Shown here: piece by piece, positions 22,150-32,985 of the stretch | How the letters are laid out: every line of letters begins with the position of its first letter | Numbering within the stretch: position 1 is the first letter of the stretch | DNA from: Alligator mississippiensis | Taxonomy: Eukaryota; Chordata; Crocodylia; Alligatoridae | Length of the DNA: 64,000 nt | Assembly (NCBI RefSeq): GCF_030867095.1 | Contig: NC_081832.1 | Coordinates: forward strand, 37,953,756 to 38,017,755 | Direction: 5' to 3' | Notes under the pieces: generated by a model | The model's input: the letters and a program-made list of their open reading frames with translations, nothing else | Told to the model about the DNA's origin: nothing | The model's database searches: none | Program-made: the position numbers and the translations under genes

Positions 22150-22360
22150 TATAATAAGTGAACTTGGCGACCTTGGATCCAGTGTGTGTGACCATGCTAT
22201 CTAGCCCACAGGGCTCCTCACAGATACAGAAATTTGGCAGTAAGGGAAGGCTGCTACCACTTCCCTGCTGCCAAATTCTTAGGCCTGTGGGGATCACCAT
22301 AGGCCAGATGACCTGGTGAGAAGGCCTGAATCCATTTCCCTCTTCTCCCTGCACCCCTGC
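22150..22360. mobile_element. hAT MITE fragment
   Basis: The text agatacagaaatttggcag, tgctgccaaattc and ggcctgtggggatcacc parallels gtctgaaatttggcagt, tgctgccaaattttt and ggcctgtggggagcc in the hAT element at 53,264-53,681. It is a partial copy of the same family. Confidence 0.55.
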
Positions 22361-23509
22361 ATTCCCTGCTGTATGCGATTTCCCTCTCCTCCCTACACTC
22401 CTTACCCAAAACAGTATCAGACAAACTATGATATAGTGCCATGACTCCCATAAGTTGAAAGTCAGGAACCTCCCAGGAAGGTGTTCACTACTCAGATGCG
22501 GAGAAGTTAAACATTCCCTTCCATCTAAAAGTTAGGGTGAATCTTCATGTTAGGCAAGGGGTAAAGGGTACGAAAATAAGAATTATTTGGGGATCCAAAT
22601 GAAAGGGAAATTGGACTTGGTAAATTAGGAGGTGGGAGCAAGGGCTTTAGTAAATAAAGTTAATTTTAGGGAAGAATGTATACAAAATTACACGGGGGCC
22701 AAAATAATACTGCAGATATATTAAATAGACCAAACATAATTTAGAGATACTTTATTTCTAGTTTTCTTATAAAGAAGCGAAGGCTGTTTCATCTAGTGTG
22801 TGTGTGTGTCTGTGTATGTGCACACTATAACAGTTGCATGCCTGATTTACCTGCTCACTGTGGCGTGGGCAGCCGAGCTGCAGCCACGCCAGTTGGCCCC
22901 GCACCGACCAGGAGTGCTCTGCCAATTGGCCTGAAGTCCTAGGGCGATGGGCCAAAAGCATGCTGGAGAATGGCATGGGGGAGGCACTGGCTGGAACACT
23001 GGAAATGAGTCAGGTTGCTCTCTCCCCCACCAGAATGGTTGGGGAAGAGACATGCTCTCTCCATGGCTAGAGGGCATGAAGAAGAGCCAGACATTTCCCC
23101 CAAGACTGATAGGAGGCTGGCCATTCTCCATGTGGTGGAGGGGCAGCCAGGTGTCTTCCCCATGGTTGGGGTGCTCAAAAGTACCTCAGATGCTCACCCC
23201 ACCATGGGCATGCCCAGAGATGGGGTGGAAAATCTTCCAGTACTTTGCTTTTCCATGGGAAATTTTCCATTTCTAAAAATTCATTGTTTCATAAAATTCG
23301 TTAGTAACAATGAATGGATCACAATACAATATTAGACAAGCTTGGCAGCTTCAAGGTTGTAATGAATGTTTCTCAGGTGATTATCCCTAGGAAGTGTGTG
23401 GGAGAGTACATATATGTTTTATTGATTTGTAAACAGGAGGGTAAATAAACTCACATAATAATTCAAACCAGAAATCAAGTTATGAATTCACTTAATTGGT
23501 GAATACAAT
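22361..23509. other. Unassigned interval with a short TG microsatellite
   Basis: A (tg)n run lies at about 22,796-22,815. The GC-rich stretch 22,850-23,230 has open frames on both strands but no recognised motif. No exon is evident. Confidence 0.4.
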
Positions 23510-24868
23510 GAAGAACAATATTGGCAAACTGCAAAGCGATTGCAAAGGTATTCAACAATCATCATGTTGCTAATCAGACTTTGAAGAAAGAGAACCAGGG
23601 GAAGGAAAGTGCACTTTTATTTCCAGGAGAAACTAGATGGGGCTTGGCTACAAAGTGTTTAAGTAGTTTGCTACACACAAAGAACTGTGTGCAGTGTGCT
23701 TCAATAGATGACACAGTATCCCAGATTATTCCTGTGAACATTCAGAAGCAGATATCTGACAATGATGTGTTTTGGGTTTGAGTTCATGGAGCATTCAATT
23801 TGCTAAATTAGCGAGGTGTAGGGAGTGCACAAGCACCTTGTGAGATTGGCCGTACACCCCCTGGAAGTGCCAGGCACAAAACCGGAAGTGCTGGCACAAG
23901 TGCACTTTTGGTTTTGCCACTGGTGGTTCTGGGTTATTGGCTGCTGGGGGACCCGTCCCTCCCAGGTCAGCGATCAGCTGCTGGGGGACCCCCCCGCATT
24001 GGTGATCTGGAGACCCCCCCAGACTCGGGAGGCACCAGTCACCTATGATTTGCTACTATCAGTTGAAGTGGCTATCAAGAAGCTTGACGGAGATATACCA
24101 AGGCTTTCAAATATTCCAGAGATATTCAGACAACTGAATGAAATCTAATTTTAGCTTTTGCCTTCTTCACCTCTATCCAAAAAAGTAGTAGTAAAATAAA
24201 TGTTTACTAAGAGATCTGAGTTTTGCTTTCATCCAAGTTCATCTGGCAGCAAACCTTTTGGATCCTCAACACAGAGGACAACATTTATCAGAAGATGAAT
24301 TATCTACTGCTCTCAATACAATTATGGAAGTAGCTAAGAATAACCCCAATATTGACAAAATAGCCAGGATGACAAACATTGCTGAGTACTGTGCAGAAGA
24401 AAAACTTTGGAGCAAAGACATTATTTGGCAGGCAGCAGAGAATATGTCTCCTCTCACATGGTGGAAGGGATACTGTAACACCTGACTGTTGACCAGGATT
24501 GCTCTAAGGATCCTAAGCATTCCACCAACAGCAGCTTCTTGTGAAGAACCGGACAGCTTTCAGCTCAATCAAGACAAAAAAAGAGGTATAGACTAACAAA
24601 TGAACGTGACGCTAAGCTTGTTTCTATTTCTCAAAATCTCTTGCTTCTGGAGAATCAGTCAGAAGCACAATTAGTGATGAAGATGCAGTGCGATGATAAG
24701 TTGCCCTTGCCCATTGACTCACTGGTAAAACCATCCTTTAGCAAAAGAGAATGTGGTTCAAGTAGTCCTGAATCAGATTTGCTTCAATCTGATTCTGAAA
24801 TGGAACTAATAAGTAGTTCAAGTGTTTGTTCAAGTGATAGTTCAAGTGAACTAATAAGTAGTTCAAGC
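23510..24868 (+). pseudogene. hAT transposase relic, first part
   Basis: Fragments of a hAT-superfamily transposase appear in order. 23,521-23,781 contains VFNNHHVANQTLKKE, then PGETRWGLATKCLSSLL and ISDNDVFWV. 24,055-24,148 contains VAIKKLDGDIPRLSNIPEIFRQLNEI. 24,258-24,484 contains NLLDPQHRGQHLSEDEL, then AEYCAEEKLWSKDIIWQ and MSPLTWWKG, the C-terminal dimerisation region. A Ser-rich tail (24,780-24,868) follows. A ~260-bp foreign insert lies at 23,787-24,045. Stops and shifts abound. The catalytic N-terminal part is absent. The relic is interrupted at 24,868 by a CR1. Confidence 0.8.
23787..24045. mobile_element. Unclassified insert within the hAT relic
   Basis: The insert interrupts the transposase between NDVFW and VAIKKLDGD. 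It has inverted-looking segments (agtgccaggcac, agtgctggcac, gtgcacttttggttttgcc) and repeated gctgctgggggacc. It is probably a small non-autonomous DNA element of unknown family. Confidence 0.4.
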
Positions 24869-26060
24869 CATGGGGGCAAGAGGGCGCAAAAGCCCCCACG
24901 GCTCACCAAAAGCATACGGGAATGTCTCCTAGCTAAAAGGGAGGCATACACCCAATGGAAGGGAAGGGCCATCACCAGGGAGGACTATACCTCGGTTGCT
25001 CGGGGCTGCAGGGGGGTGGTCAGGAAGGCAAAGGCAGAGATGGAACTGGGGCTAGCTACCCGGATCAATGACAAAAAAAATCCTTTTTTAAATACATAGG
25101 GGGCAAAAAGAAGGTACTGGGTAACATGGGGCCTTTGCAAGAAACACTAGGAAATCTGGTTGTCGCACCAGATGACAAGGCTAACCTATTTAACGAATTC
25201 TTTGCCTCCATTTTCTCGAGCAGATAACAGATCAGCCTGTCCGCTGGGACCCCCTCAGGCCCCGGGGGAGGCGCACCCAGGCCTAGGGTCAGTGAGGATC
25301 TAGTCAGGGAACTTCTGGAGGGACTGGACGTATTTAAATCAGCTGGTCTTGACGATCTCCACCCCAGAGTGCTGAAGGAATTAGCAGAGATCATTACGGG
25401 ACCCCTGGCACTGCTTTACGAGCACTCGTGGTGCTCTGGTGTGGTGCCAGAGGACTGGAAAAGGGCCAATGTGGTTCCCATTTTCAAAAAAGGGAGGAAG
25501 GAGGACCCAGGAAACTATAGGCCAGTTAGTTTTACCTCGATCCTGGGTAAGCTTTTTGAGAGAATTATCCTGGTGCATGTCCGCGAGGGGCCAGCAGGGG
25601 AGGTTATGCTTAGGGGCAACCAACACGGGTTCATTAGAGGCAGGTCCTGTCAGACCAACCTGGTGGCCTTCTATGACCAGGTCACAAAATCCTCAGATGC
25701 AGGGGTAGCAGTGGATGGAGTCTTTCTGGACTTCAGGAAGGCCTTCGACACTGTCTCTCACCCCAATCGCATTAAAAAAGTAGGGGACTGTGGCACCGAC
25801 ACCTATACAGTCAAATGGGTCGCTAACTGGCTGGAGGGCTGCACCCAGAAAGTGGTGGTGTATCAGTCATTTTTGACCTGGAGGGATGTGGGCAGTGGGG
25901 TCCCCTAGGGCTCAGTCCTCAGACCCGCGCTGTTCAACATAATCAGTGACTTGGACGAGGGGGTAAAAAGCACCCTGTTCAAATTTGCTGACGACACTAA
26001 GATGTGGGGGGATGTGGGTAAGCTAGAAGGGAGGAATAGGCTGCAATTAGACCTAGACAG
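24869..26060 (+). mobile_element. CR1: CR1 LINE, 5' portion (RT), continues after 29,693
   Basis: The sequence begins abruptly inside the hAT relic. It encodes the CR1 pre-RT linker (REDYTSVARGCRGVVRKAKAEMELG) and the RT: VVPEDWKRANVVPIFKKGR, GNYRPVSFTSILGKLFE, LRGNQHGFIRGRSC, FLDFRKAFDTVSH and FADDTKMWGD, the last with the catalytic DD pair. One open segment spans 25,369-25,908 and ends at a TAG in what is normally VPQGSVLGP. The copy is interrupted at 26,060 by an LTR element and resumes at 29,694. Confidence 0.92.
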
Positions 26061-26753
26061 TGTGCGGGCCGGGAGCAGTCCGAGGCCCTTTTTACGCGCG
26101 GCGGGCTGTGGCCAGCAGCCCGGACACGCCGGGTCGGGGAAGGCAGGTGGCACGCTAGAATTAGGCACGGACGCTTAATGGTTGTTTAAGATTGTTTACT
26201 TACACCATAGATGGTCGTGGTGCAGGCTGGAAAACTTCCAGGAATACTTCGTTTAAGTCCCAGTTTAAGGACTCGGACAGAGCTCTGGATTCACTCACAC
26301 GAAGTTTGCTAGGCTCTGTGGAACTTGTGTGCGCAGGGAAAGGGTACGTTGAGGATTGCACTCGGCGACGGGGAGAGGCTAGAGGCTGATCAGACCCCTA
26401 TTGCCTTCTTGATATTCACGCTGGGTCCAATAGGCTCTGCAGCGCTTAGAGATCTTCACGAGACGTGAAGTCTCCTCCTCCTGATGTTCGTGGAGTCCTC
26501 CAACTTGGGCGGAAACCACTCAAGCCTCTTATACGGCTAGCAAGCCAATCGCTAGCCGCCAAGTAGGAATAATTTAGAACTGACCAATACTGGGACATGA
26601 ATCTAAATACAAATGGTGGGAACTCCTTGCAACGTGCATTTCTGTGCTGCAACGAAGAAATGCACCCTGCAAAGAAAGCTACAAACGGCGGGAAAATAAT
26701 TTAGCAGCGCCGAAGCACACACAAACAAAAAATCACACCCTTGGGTTGTGACA
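26061..26753 (-). repeat. 3' LTR of the gag-only element
   Basis: It is 693 bp long and pairs with 28,996-29,688. Ends are TG...CA. It is the downstream LTR because the element is read on the minus strand. The nearly identical partner and intact flanking duplication make the assignment firm. Confidence 0.92.
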
Positions 26754-26763
26754 TCCCCCCTTG
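26754..26763 (-). promoter_or_regulatory. Polypurine tract
   Basis: Read on the minus strand, the sequence aaggggggA directly abuts the TGTCAC start of the 3' LTR. It is the expected primer site for plus-strand DNA synthesis in LTR elements. Confidence 0.75.
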
Positions 26764-27199
26764 CTGAAGGCATAGCTAAATTATGCTACACGCTCGTCAC
26801 TCGAGTAATCAAGAGCTCTTATCACGGGTCACTGAACAAAATGGGTAAACACAAAATTCACCAACATAAGAAGTTCGTCCTCAAGGGATCGAACCAAATA
26901 ATAACCAACACAAATACATATACACATAATTAGATTCATAACAAAAAACTGCACGATCAGGGCTTCAGTGGGTGTCATGGCAAAGTCGCGTGTCAGGCCC
27001 TCACTTCTTCCGATGGTGTTATCCTTCTTGGGGCTTCTCTTCACCACGCACTCTGAATTCCGGATCTGTAAACAAAAACTCTCAAAAAATAAGTTAACGT
27101 ATCTCAAAATATTTACAAAAATTCTTATGGAACTACACTATTAATTTCAAAACATATAATATAAGTGTTTGCTACTTTAATCTATCCTCTCTTGCACAC

Positions 27200-28303
27200 T
27201 CAACTAGATGAAATCGTCGAGGAGCCGTTATCTAATTCTTCTAGGTAACAAAAACCTAACTCATAGGCCAGTTGCCATTGGCCTGCGTCCCCTAAAATCC
27301 GAAGTTGCCGCTTATTAAGTCCAGAACGCTGTAGGAGAAATCCAAACATGTATCGCTCCTCTGGTGTTCTCTGTGGCAATGATGGAAGGTCGGATTCGCG
27401 GTGTCTTGTGCCTTGAATCTCGGTCGGGTGTCGACGTTCCTGATCACCAGATAATCTTGGCTCCATCAGGATACGCAGTCGAGACAACTGATGAAGGAGG
27501 TTACTCACAGGCTGGTTAACCGTTGGGTTGAGCAGAATCCAGAGGATGACGATGTTCTTTCGCCCATAAACCTCAAGACAACTATCTATGCTGTGAACGG
27601 TCACTGGAACGGTTCCAGGATCTCGTAGATGACAGTGAGGCCATGGTCTTATTCGCTGGAGTGATGTCAGTCCCAGCGCACATGCTCTGGCGTTCCAGGC
27701 ACAGTACGAGACTCCGATGATTGCTAGCATAAGATGTTCTGCGCCGGTATGTTCTGGCCGTCTGTCATGCCATACGTGGGCTTTCTGGCAGATCAGTCCT
27801 GCAACAAGCGCTGGCAGTGGAATAGGCCAGTGAACGTTAACTGCTACCATGTCGATGTCAGTGACATGTCCTCTACTCCACGAAGCTTGTCTGACCAAGA
27901 AGCTTGCTTCTTCCTGGTTCAGCAGGTCGGATCCAAGTTCCACGACCAGACGTCCCAACCACATAGCTAGAGTTTCTTCAGGTTGGCTTCTTGATTCTCT
28001 GCACAAGTCCTGTAGTTCAGTTCTGGTGCGAGCATAGTAGGCAGTAGCAACTCGGTTAGTTGTTGTTACAGGCTGAACTACTGCTGCAGGAGTCATTGCT
28101 GCTGTTATTGCTTCAGGCAGGAGGGGCGGATACACTCCTCCGCTCGATTCTCCCTTTCGTCGGCAAGAAGGCATGGTCGCCGAAAGCAACGCTGCATTGG
28201 TGGGCGGGGTCGCCAGAAACGATGCTGCGTCGGTGGGCGGAGTCGCTGACCGAACTCTCGTGGGTTCCTCCGAAGCTCCACCCTTCTCTTCCGGTTCTTC
28301 CAC
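27200..28303 (-). CDS. Gag-like protein, second open frame of the LTR element
   Basis: A 367-residue open frame follows the first gag-like frame. The N-terminal ~100 residues are Glu/Pro/Ala/Thr-rich (MEEPEEKGGASEEPTRV). Then comes a segment plausible as a capsid: CRESRSQPEETLAMWLGRLV, then ELGSDLLNQEEASFLVRQA and VNVHWPIPLPALVAGL. The C-terminus (RTPEERYMFGFLLQRSGLN) is polar. No CCHC zinc knuckle, protease or RT motif is seen. The assignment as Gag is by position and composition rather than by a recognised domain. This is a fossil element. Confidence 0.55.
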   Translation of the reverse strand: MEEPEEKGGASEEPTRVRSATPPTDAASFLATPPTNAALLSATMPSCRRKGESSGGVYPPLLPEAITAAMTPAAVVQPVTTTNRVATAYYARTRTELQDLCRESRSQPEETLAMWLGRLVVELGSDLLNQEEASFLVRQASWSRGHVTDIDMVAVNVHWPIPLPALVAGLICQKAHVWHDRRPEHTGAEHLMLAIIGVSYCAWNARACALGLTSLQRIRPWPHCHLRDPGTVPVTVHSIDSCLEVYGRKNIVILWILLNPTVNQPVSNLLHQLSRLRILMEPRLSGDQERRHPTEIQGTRHRESDLPSLPQRTPEERYMFGFLLQRSGLNKRQLRILGDAGQWQLAYELGFCYLEELDNGSSTISSS

Positions 28304-28333
28304 GCGGTCTCCCTCTTGCTCGGCGCCATCTTG

Positions 28334-28986
28334 TCATGGCGTTTCAGAATTCTCTTTCGCAGCCGCTTCTTTGACCGCTTGAACAGCCATACGCAGCTGG
28401 GCTTTCAAACTTAAATTATTATGCATTAGATCGGTTACAGTACGAAAAGTTGCAGTTAACACTCTCCCCTTGTCGTATTGTGGGGCCACCCTCTCATCTG
28501 CGGCGCATTCCTCCGTCTCCAGATCTTCGCGGAGCTCGGATGGAAGCTCACGACCCCTTAATCTAGACGCCAGCACAAAGCAGGCGAACCGGCCGATCGG
28601 CACCGGTTCTTCACTCTCCCGAGCACATCTTAGGCAACGGGCACACTCCCGGGTGAGGGTCGGGTTTACTTCGCCCTCCGGGTTGACTCTGGCGAGGGAC
28701 ACAGTGTTGAGGGGCCTGAACAGAACCCGCTCATCACCCATTATACACCCAAATGCCGTGGGGTGCAAATACACTTCCCTCTCTTTCTGGACTCCGTCTT
28801 TGGAAGCTCCCTCTTCTCCCTTCAGCGAAAGATGTCCACTGATAAATCTCTCACCCATTCTGCCTGCCTGGTGGTAAGCGATATGCGCCTCCAGTTCCAT
28901 GAAGTTTTCTACTTGGCATTTTCCACTGCGCCAAGGGCAGTTCTTAACTAATTCTAGCTCCAGCGTGCTTTCCCCTGATCCCATCC
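28334..28986 (-). CDS. Gag-like N-terminal (matrix-like) frame of the LTR element
   Basis: The frame opens upstream in the LTR. The likely functional start is the Met of MGSGESTLELELVK just after the primer-binding site, a plausible N-myristoylation signal (Gly-2, Ser-6) as in many retroviral matrix proteins. The ~217-residue product has Cys-rich spots (CARCLRCARES) and a basic/polar helix near its end (LKAQLRMAVQAVKEAAAKEN). The exact family could not be named. Confidence 0.55.
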
Positions 28987-28995
28987 TCGTCACCA
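28978..28995 (-). promoter_or_regulatory. Primer-binding site, tRNA-Ser(GCU) type
   Basis: Immediately after the 5' LTR, the minus strand reads TGGTGACGAGGATGGGAT. This matches the complement of the 3' end of vertebrate tRNA-Ser(GCU) (…ATCCCATCCTCGTCGCCA) at all but one position. The tRNA sequence is recalled from general knowledge, not checked against a database. Confidence 0.7.
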
Positions 28996-29688
28996 TGTGC
29001 GGGCCAGGAGCAGTCTGAGGCCCTTTTTTCGCGTGGTGGGCTGCGGCCAGCAGCCCGGACATGCCGGGTCGGGGAAGGCAAGTGGCACGCTAGAACTAGA
29101 CACGGACGCTTAATGGTTGTTTAAGATTGTTTACTTACACCGTAGATGGTCGCGGTGCAGGCTGGAAAACTTCCAGGAATACTTCGCTTAAGTCCCAGTT
29201 TAAGGACTCGGACAAAGCTCTGGATTCACTCACACGAAGTTTGCTAGGCTCCGTGGAACTTGTGTGCGCAGGGAAAGGGTACGTCGAGGATTGCGCTCGG
29301 CGACGGGGAGAGGCTAGAGGCTGATCAGACCCCTATTGCCTTCTTGATATTCACGCTGGGTCCAATAGGCTCTGCAGCGCTTAGAGATCTTCATGAGACG
29401 TGAAGTCTCCTCCTCCTGATGTTTGTGGAGTCCTCCAACTTGGGCGGAAACCACTCAAGCCTCTTATACGGCTAGCAAGCCAATCGCTAGCCACCAAGTA
29501 GGAATAATTTAGAACTGACCAATACTGGGGCATGAATCTAAATACAAATGGCGGGAACTCCTTGCAACGTGCATTTCTGTGCTGCAACGAAGAAATGCAC
29601 CCTGCAAAGAAAGCTACAAATGGCGGGAAAATAATTTAGCAGTGCCGAAGCACACACAAACAAAAAATCACACCCTTGGGTTGTGACA
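28996..29688 (-). repeat. 5' LTR of the gag-only element
   Basis: It is the 693-bp partner of 26,061-26,753 and lies upstream in element sense. It abuts the primer-binding site on the inner side and the gacag duplication on the outer side. Confidence 0.92.
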
Positions 29689-29693
29689 GACAG

Positions 29694-30515
29694 ATTGCAG
29701 GGGTGGGCAGATGAGAACGTTTCAACACTGACAAGTGCAAGGTGCTGCACCAGGGGAGGAAGAACCAGCAGCATACCTACAGGCTGGGGAACTCCCTTCT
29801 CGTCAGTGCAGAGGCAGAAAGGGATCTTGGAATCATTATTGATGCCAAAATGAACATGGGCCGACAGTGTGGGGAAGTGGTCAGGAAGGCCAGCCACACT
29901 TGTCATGCATCCACAGATGCATCTCAAGCAGGTCCAAGGAGGTGATCCTCCACCTCTGTGCGGCACTGGTCAGGCCACAGTTGGAGTACTGCATCCAGTT
30001 CTGGGTGCTGCACTTCAGGAGGGATGTGGACAGCACTGAAAGGGTCCAGAGGAGGGCCACCTGCATGATCAGGGGGAAGCAGGGCAGGCCGTACGAGGAA
30101 AGGCTCAGGGACCTGAACCTGTTCAGCCTCCACAAGAGAAGGCTGAAAGGGGGATCTAGTGGCCTGTTACAAACTAGTCAGAGGGGAGCAGCAGGAATTG
30201 GGGGAGTCCCTGTTCCCCCAAGCAGTACCAGGAGTGACTAGAAATAACAGTCACAAGCTGGCAGAGGGTAGATTCAGACTAGACATCAGGAGGCACTACT
30301 TCAATCTCAGGGCGGCTAGGATCTGGAACCAAACTTCCAAGAGAAGTGGTGCTGGCTCCTACCCTGGGGGTCTTTAAGAGGAGGTTAGACGAACACCTTG
30401 CTGGGGTCGTTTGACCCCAGTACTTTTTCCTGCCATGGCAGGGGGTCAGACTTGATGGTCTGCTCAAGTCCCTTCCGACCCTACCAACTATGAAACTATG
30501 ATTCTACAGGTAGTG
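29694..30515 (+). mobile_element. CR1: CR1 LINE, 3' portion of the split copy
   Basis: It resumes the CR1 interrupted at 26,060. The coding remains include LTSARCCTRGGR-like text, then in another frame HQGRKNQQHTYRLGNSLL, ERDLGIIIDAKMNMGRQCGEVV, RPQLEYCIQFWVLHFRRDV and FRLDIRRHYFNLRAARIWN. The 3' UTR has cagacttgatggtctgctcaa, and the element ends in the octamer-type tail (actatgattctac). Several shifts are present. The hAT relic resumes just after it. Confidence 0.92.
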
Positions 30516-30776
30516 ACAGTGAAACTGGAGGTGCCGCAGTGACTTCAGTGGAAGAGAGTTACGCTCTGTTGAAGTAGATGAGTGGACAACCATGATATAG
30601 TATGCAGAGTTCTTTGGGTGTGCTAAAATTAGTGTCAACAGTTTCAGTGCCTTCATTTTTTTTCCTTGAGTTTAAACAAACAATGTAAGGGAAGTACATG
30701 CTATTGTGTATTGTCTTTATATTATTACAAGTATTCCAATAAAAAATATTTTTTTGCCACATAAAGCTTTGAATTT
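30516..30776 (+). pseudogene. hAT transposase relic, last part and 3' flank
   Basis: Directly after the CR1 tail the Ser/Glu-rich C-terminus resumes (SDSETGGAAVTSVEESYALLK, ending in TAG near 30,575). It continues the Ser-rich tail interrupted at 24,868. AT-rich sequence with aataaaaaat follows, consistent with the 3' end of the transposon gene. Confidence 0.6.
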
Positions 30777-30781
30777 GTTTG

Positions 30782-32004
30782 TGTGACCGCCTGGCCTCAA
30801 ACAGCCATTCGCGTGCTGCCTTAGCGCAGATGGTCAGTGACAGACTTCCCAAAGTTTCTTGCAGACCCTGAGGTAGATGCTTATCACCAAGGGGGCCACC
30901 CCCAAACTCTCCTGCCACGACTTTGAATGTAACTTCAGTGGGGGAGTAACCTGCCAGGGGCTCCTCAGTGGTGGATAGTCTGCCAGACGGCCGTCCATGG
31001 AGCTCCACCTCCCCTACACCCCAGCCTCACGTCAACCTCAGTGGGTGACTGGATCTTATTGGCCATTCCTCCAATGCCACTGTGCTATTGACCCCAACGT
31101 TCTCTGAAGTCTTGTGTTCCCCAGAACTTTCTCCTACGATGGCTTAGTGAAACCGCTATTTAGCCTCAGCTGGGCCTCCTCCTGCCCTAAGCTGCCTTAA
31201 AAAAGGAACAAAATGGAAATTACAAATTGGGAAGAGTTCGCCTGGCTACCTTCCCGACCCTTCAGTTAGGATAAGAAGGAGCCTCCTCGTCACTCTCTCC
31301 ACGATCCCTTCATCTTTGTCCTCACCAGCCAGTATCCCACACCTGGTACCTGGGCACTCTCTGGGGAATGTTCTGTCATCGGGCCGGGGTGGCTAAGGCT
31401 TCTCTTTCTGGGCCGTTACTCTCCTCATGCCACCGAATGTGGCTCGTGGAGTCGCCCTTCCCTGACATTGTCTGAGGCATCCTACCTTCCTGCGCCCTGT
31501 GGTCCTTCCTGGTCTGGTTGGCCACTGCTTGCGCTGTGGGCTACTGCCCCATCTGTTACTGTCCTGCCAGACTCTCTCTCTTGTGGCTCCCACCAGTCTC
31601 TGCTGGTGCAGAAAGCCTCCTCTGGCTGTTCTGCCTCCCAGGCACACTAGCCTCTGCTGGTGCAGGGAGCCTCCACAGGCTCTCTCTTGCTCCAGGCACA
31701 TCTGCTGTTGTCGGTGCTGAGTCTCCATTGATTCTCTCTCCTGCTCTCTTCCCCAACCTCCACTGGTGATCCTCTTTACTCCTGCCGGCCGGTGATTGCC
31801 AATGACGTCACTGGCTGGCCTCAGTTGAATAAAAGCACAGCTTACAACCCATGTGGGTTCCCTCCTTCGCTCCGGCTGCATCGCGGGCCCTACTGCAGGT
31901 AAGTGTTTTTCTTTTATTATTTCTTTTCCTTTCATGCCTGGTCTTTGCCCCAGGGGCCCCCAGTGTGTGGATTGGGGCTTTTTCACCCGATCGCCGCCAT
32001 GACA
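30782..32004 (+). mobile_element. Solo LTR with perfect 5-bp target duplication
   Basis: The 1,223-bp block runs from TGTGACCGCC to CGCCATGACA and is flanked by exact gtttg copies (30,777-30,781 and 32,005-32,009). A polyadenylation signal (gaataaaagcac, about 31,828) sits in the last fifth, which sets the plus orientation. An internal array of about 57-bp units occupies about 31,560-31,720 (ctctgctggtgcag repeated). No internal region remains. It is a fossil solo LTR, and the family is not named. Confidence 0.75.
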
Positions 32005-32264
32005 GTTTGACTATAACATTTAAACCACTTTAAGTGTGCTGTATTTAATTTTTTTCCGAATCAAATATTTCAGTTCAAATACTTGTGGCTATTGGGACAT
32101 AAAATTAACATGGGGGTACTTTTTTAGTTTTGTTTATTAAATATAAGTCAAATAAACATAAATCAGATCACACTCTATTTAGGGCACTGGAAACATTTCC
32201 AGAAAACTTTCCAATTCAAAATTTTCCAGAAAACCCACATCTTTGGGTATGGGGATCTCCCCAC
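32005..32264. other. AT-rich unassigned interval
   Basis: No gene or repeat was recognised. The left part continues the sequence interrupted by the solo LTR (ttgaatttgtttg | actataac). Confidence 0.4.
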
Positions 32265-32840
32265 CCAGACACTCCTCCTCATGGTGCACAGCCCCTGCTG
32301 CTGGAGGCGGCAGCAGCAGCAAGGGGCTGATGCTTGGGGACTGTGCAGGCACTGCTGCCTGGTGGTGCACGGATCTGGCCAGCTCTGTACATGATGGCAA
32401 GGAGTGGAACCAGGCCTCTATTGTTCAGGGCCCTGTGTAGTGCACATACAGCTCCCAGAACTCATGCGCCACCGGGGCTAGCCCCACGAGACAGAGTCGG
32501 CTGCCTTCCCTGCCCTGTGCTGCCTTCCCTGCCCTGTGCCGAAGCAGTGGGTGGGGCTCCCTTCCATTTCCAGTGGAGTCCTGGGGTTTGCACAGCAGGG
32601 AGTGACGAAGACAGCTGGCTCCATTGTGCAGGCCTTCCTCTAGTGGTGCACCATGCAGAGCCCCACATGATAGAGGTGGGCCAGCCAGGCTGCGCTCCTT
32701 GCCACCATGTGAAATACTGGCCAGAGCTGCACACCACCTGGGCAGGAGCACTTGTATGAGTCCCAAGCACTGGCCCCCTGCTGCTGCTACTGCCAACAGC
32801 GGGGGCTATGCACCATGGGGTGGGGAGTGTGTGTGGGGGG
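32265..32840. repeat. Inverted repeat, arms ~155 bp
   Basis: The left arm (cctcatggtgcacagcccct, then cagcagcagcaaggggctga, then gatggcaaggagtg) is mirrored at 32,680-32,840 (ctccttgccaccatg, ccctgctgctgctact, gctatgcaccatggggtgg). The ~260-bp loop has a duplicated ctgccttccctgccctgtgc. It is probably a non-autonomous fold-back DNA element. No flanking duplication was found. Confidence 0.7.
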
Positions 32841-32985
32841 AGTCCCCACACCCACACCCTGTTCACACAACCCCCCCACATACACATCTCACCACATACC
32901 CTTTGCCCCCCACATGCAGCCACACCCCCTCACAAACCCCACCACCCATGTACACCCACACCCACCCCCAATATACAAGAGTTAG
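32841..32985 (+). repeat. (CA/CCACA)n low-complexity tract
   Basis: The tract is runs of cacac, ccacac and cccccc with little else. The open frame through it is low-complexity (THTLFTQPPHIHISPHT) and not a gene. Confidence 0.7.

Larger units (their letters stand above)
26061..29688 (-). mobile_element. LTR element with gag-like ORFs and no pol seen
   Basis: This is a fossil retroviral-type insertion of 3,628 bp with two 693-bp LTRs (TGTCACAACC...GCCCGCACA in element sense) and the 5-bp target duplication gacag (26,056-26,060 and 29,689-29,693). A primer-binding site and polypurine tract sit at the expected places. The ~2.2-kb interior carries gag-like reading frames but no protease, RT, integrase or envelope motif, so it would depend on another element. 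The LTRs differ at about 25 of 693 positions (~3.5%), mostly C/G transitions. At slow crocodilian rates that suggests a few tens of million years. It lies inside a CR1. Overall it looks structurally whole for a non-autonomous element, with perhaps one or two breaks in coding. Confidence 0.88.
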
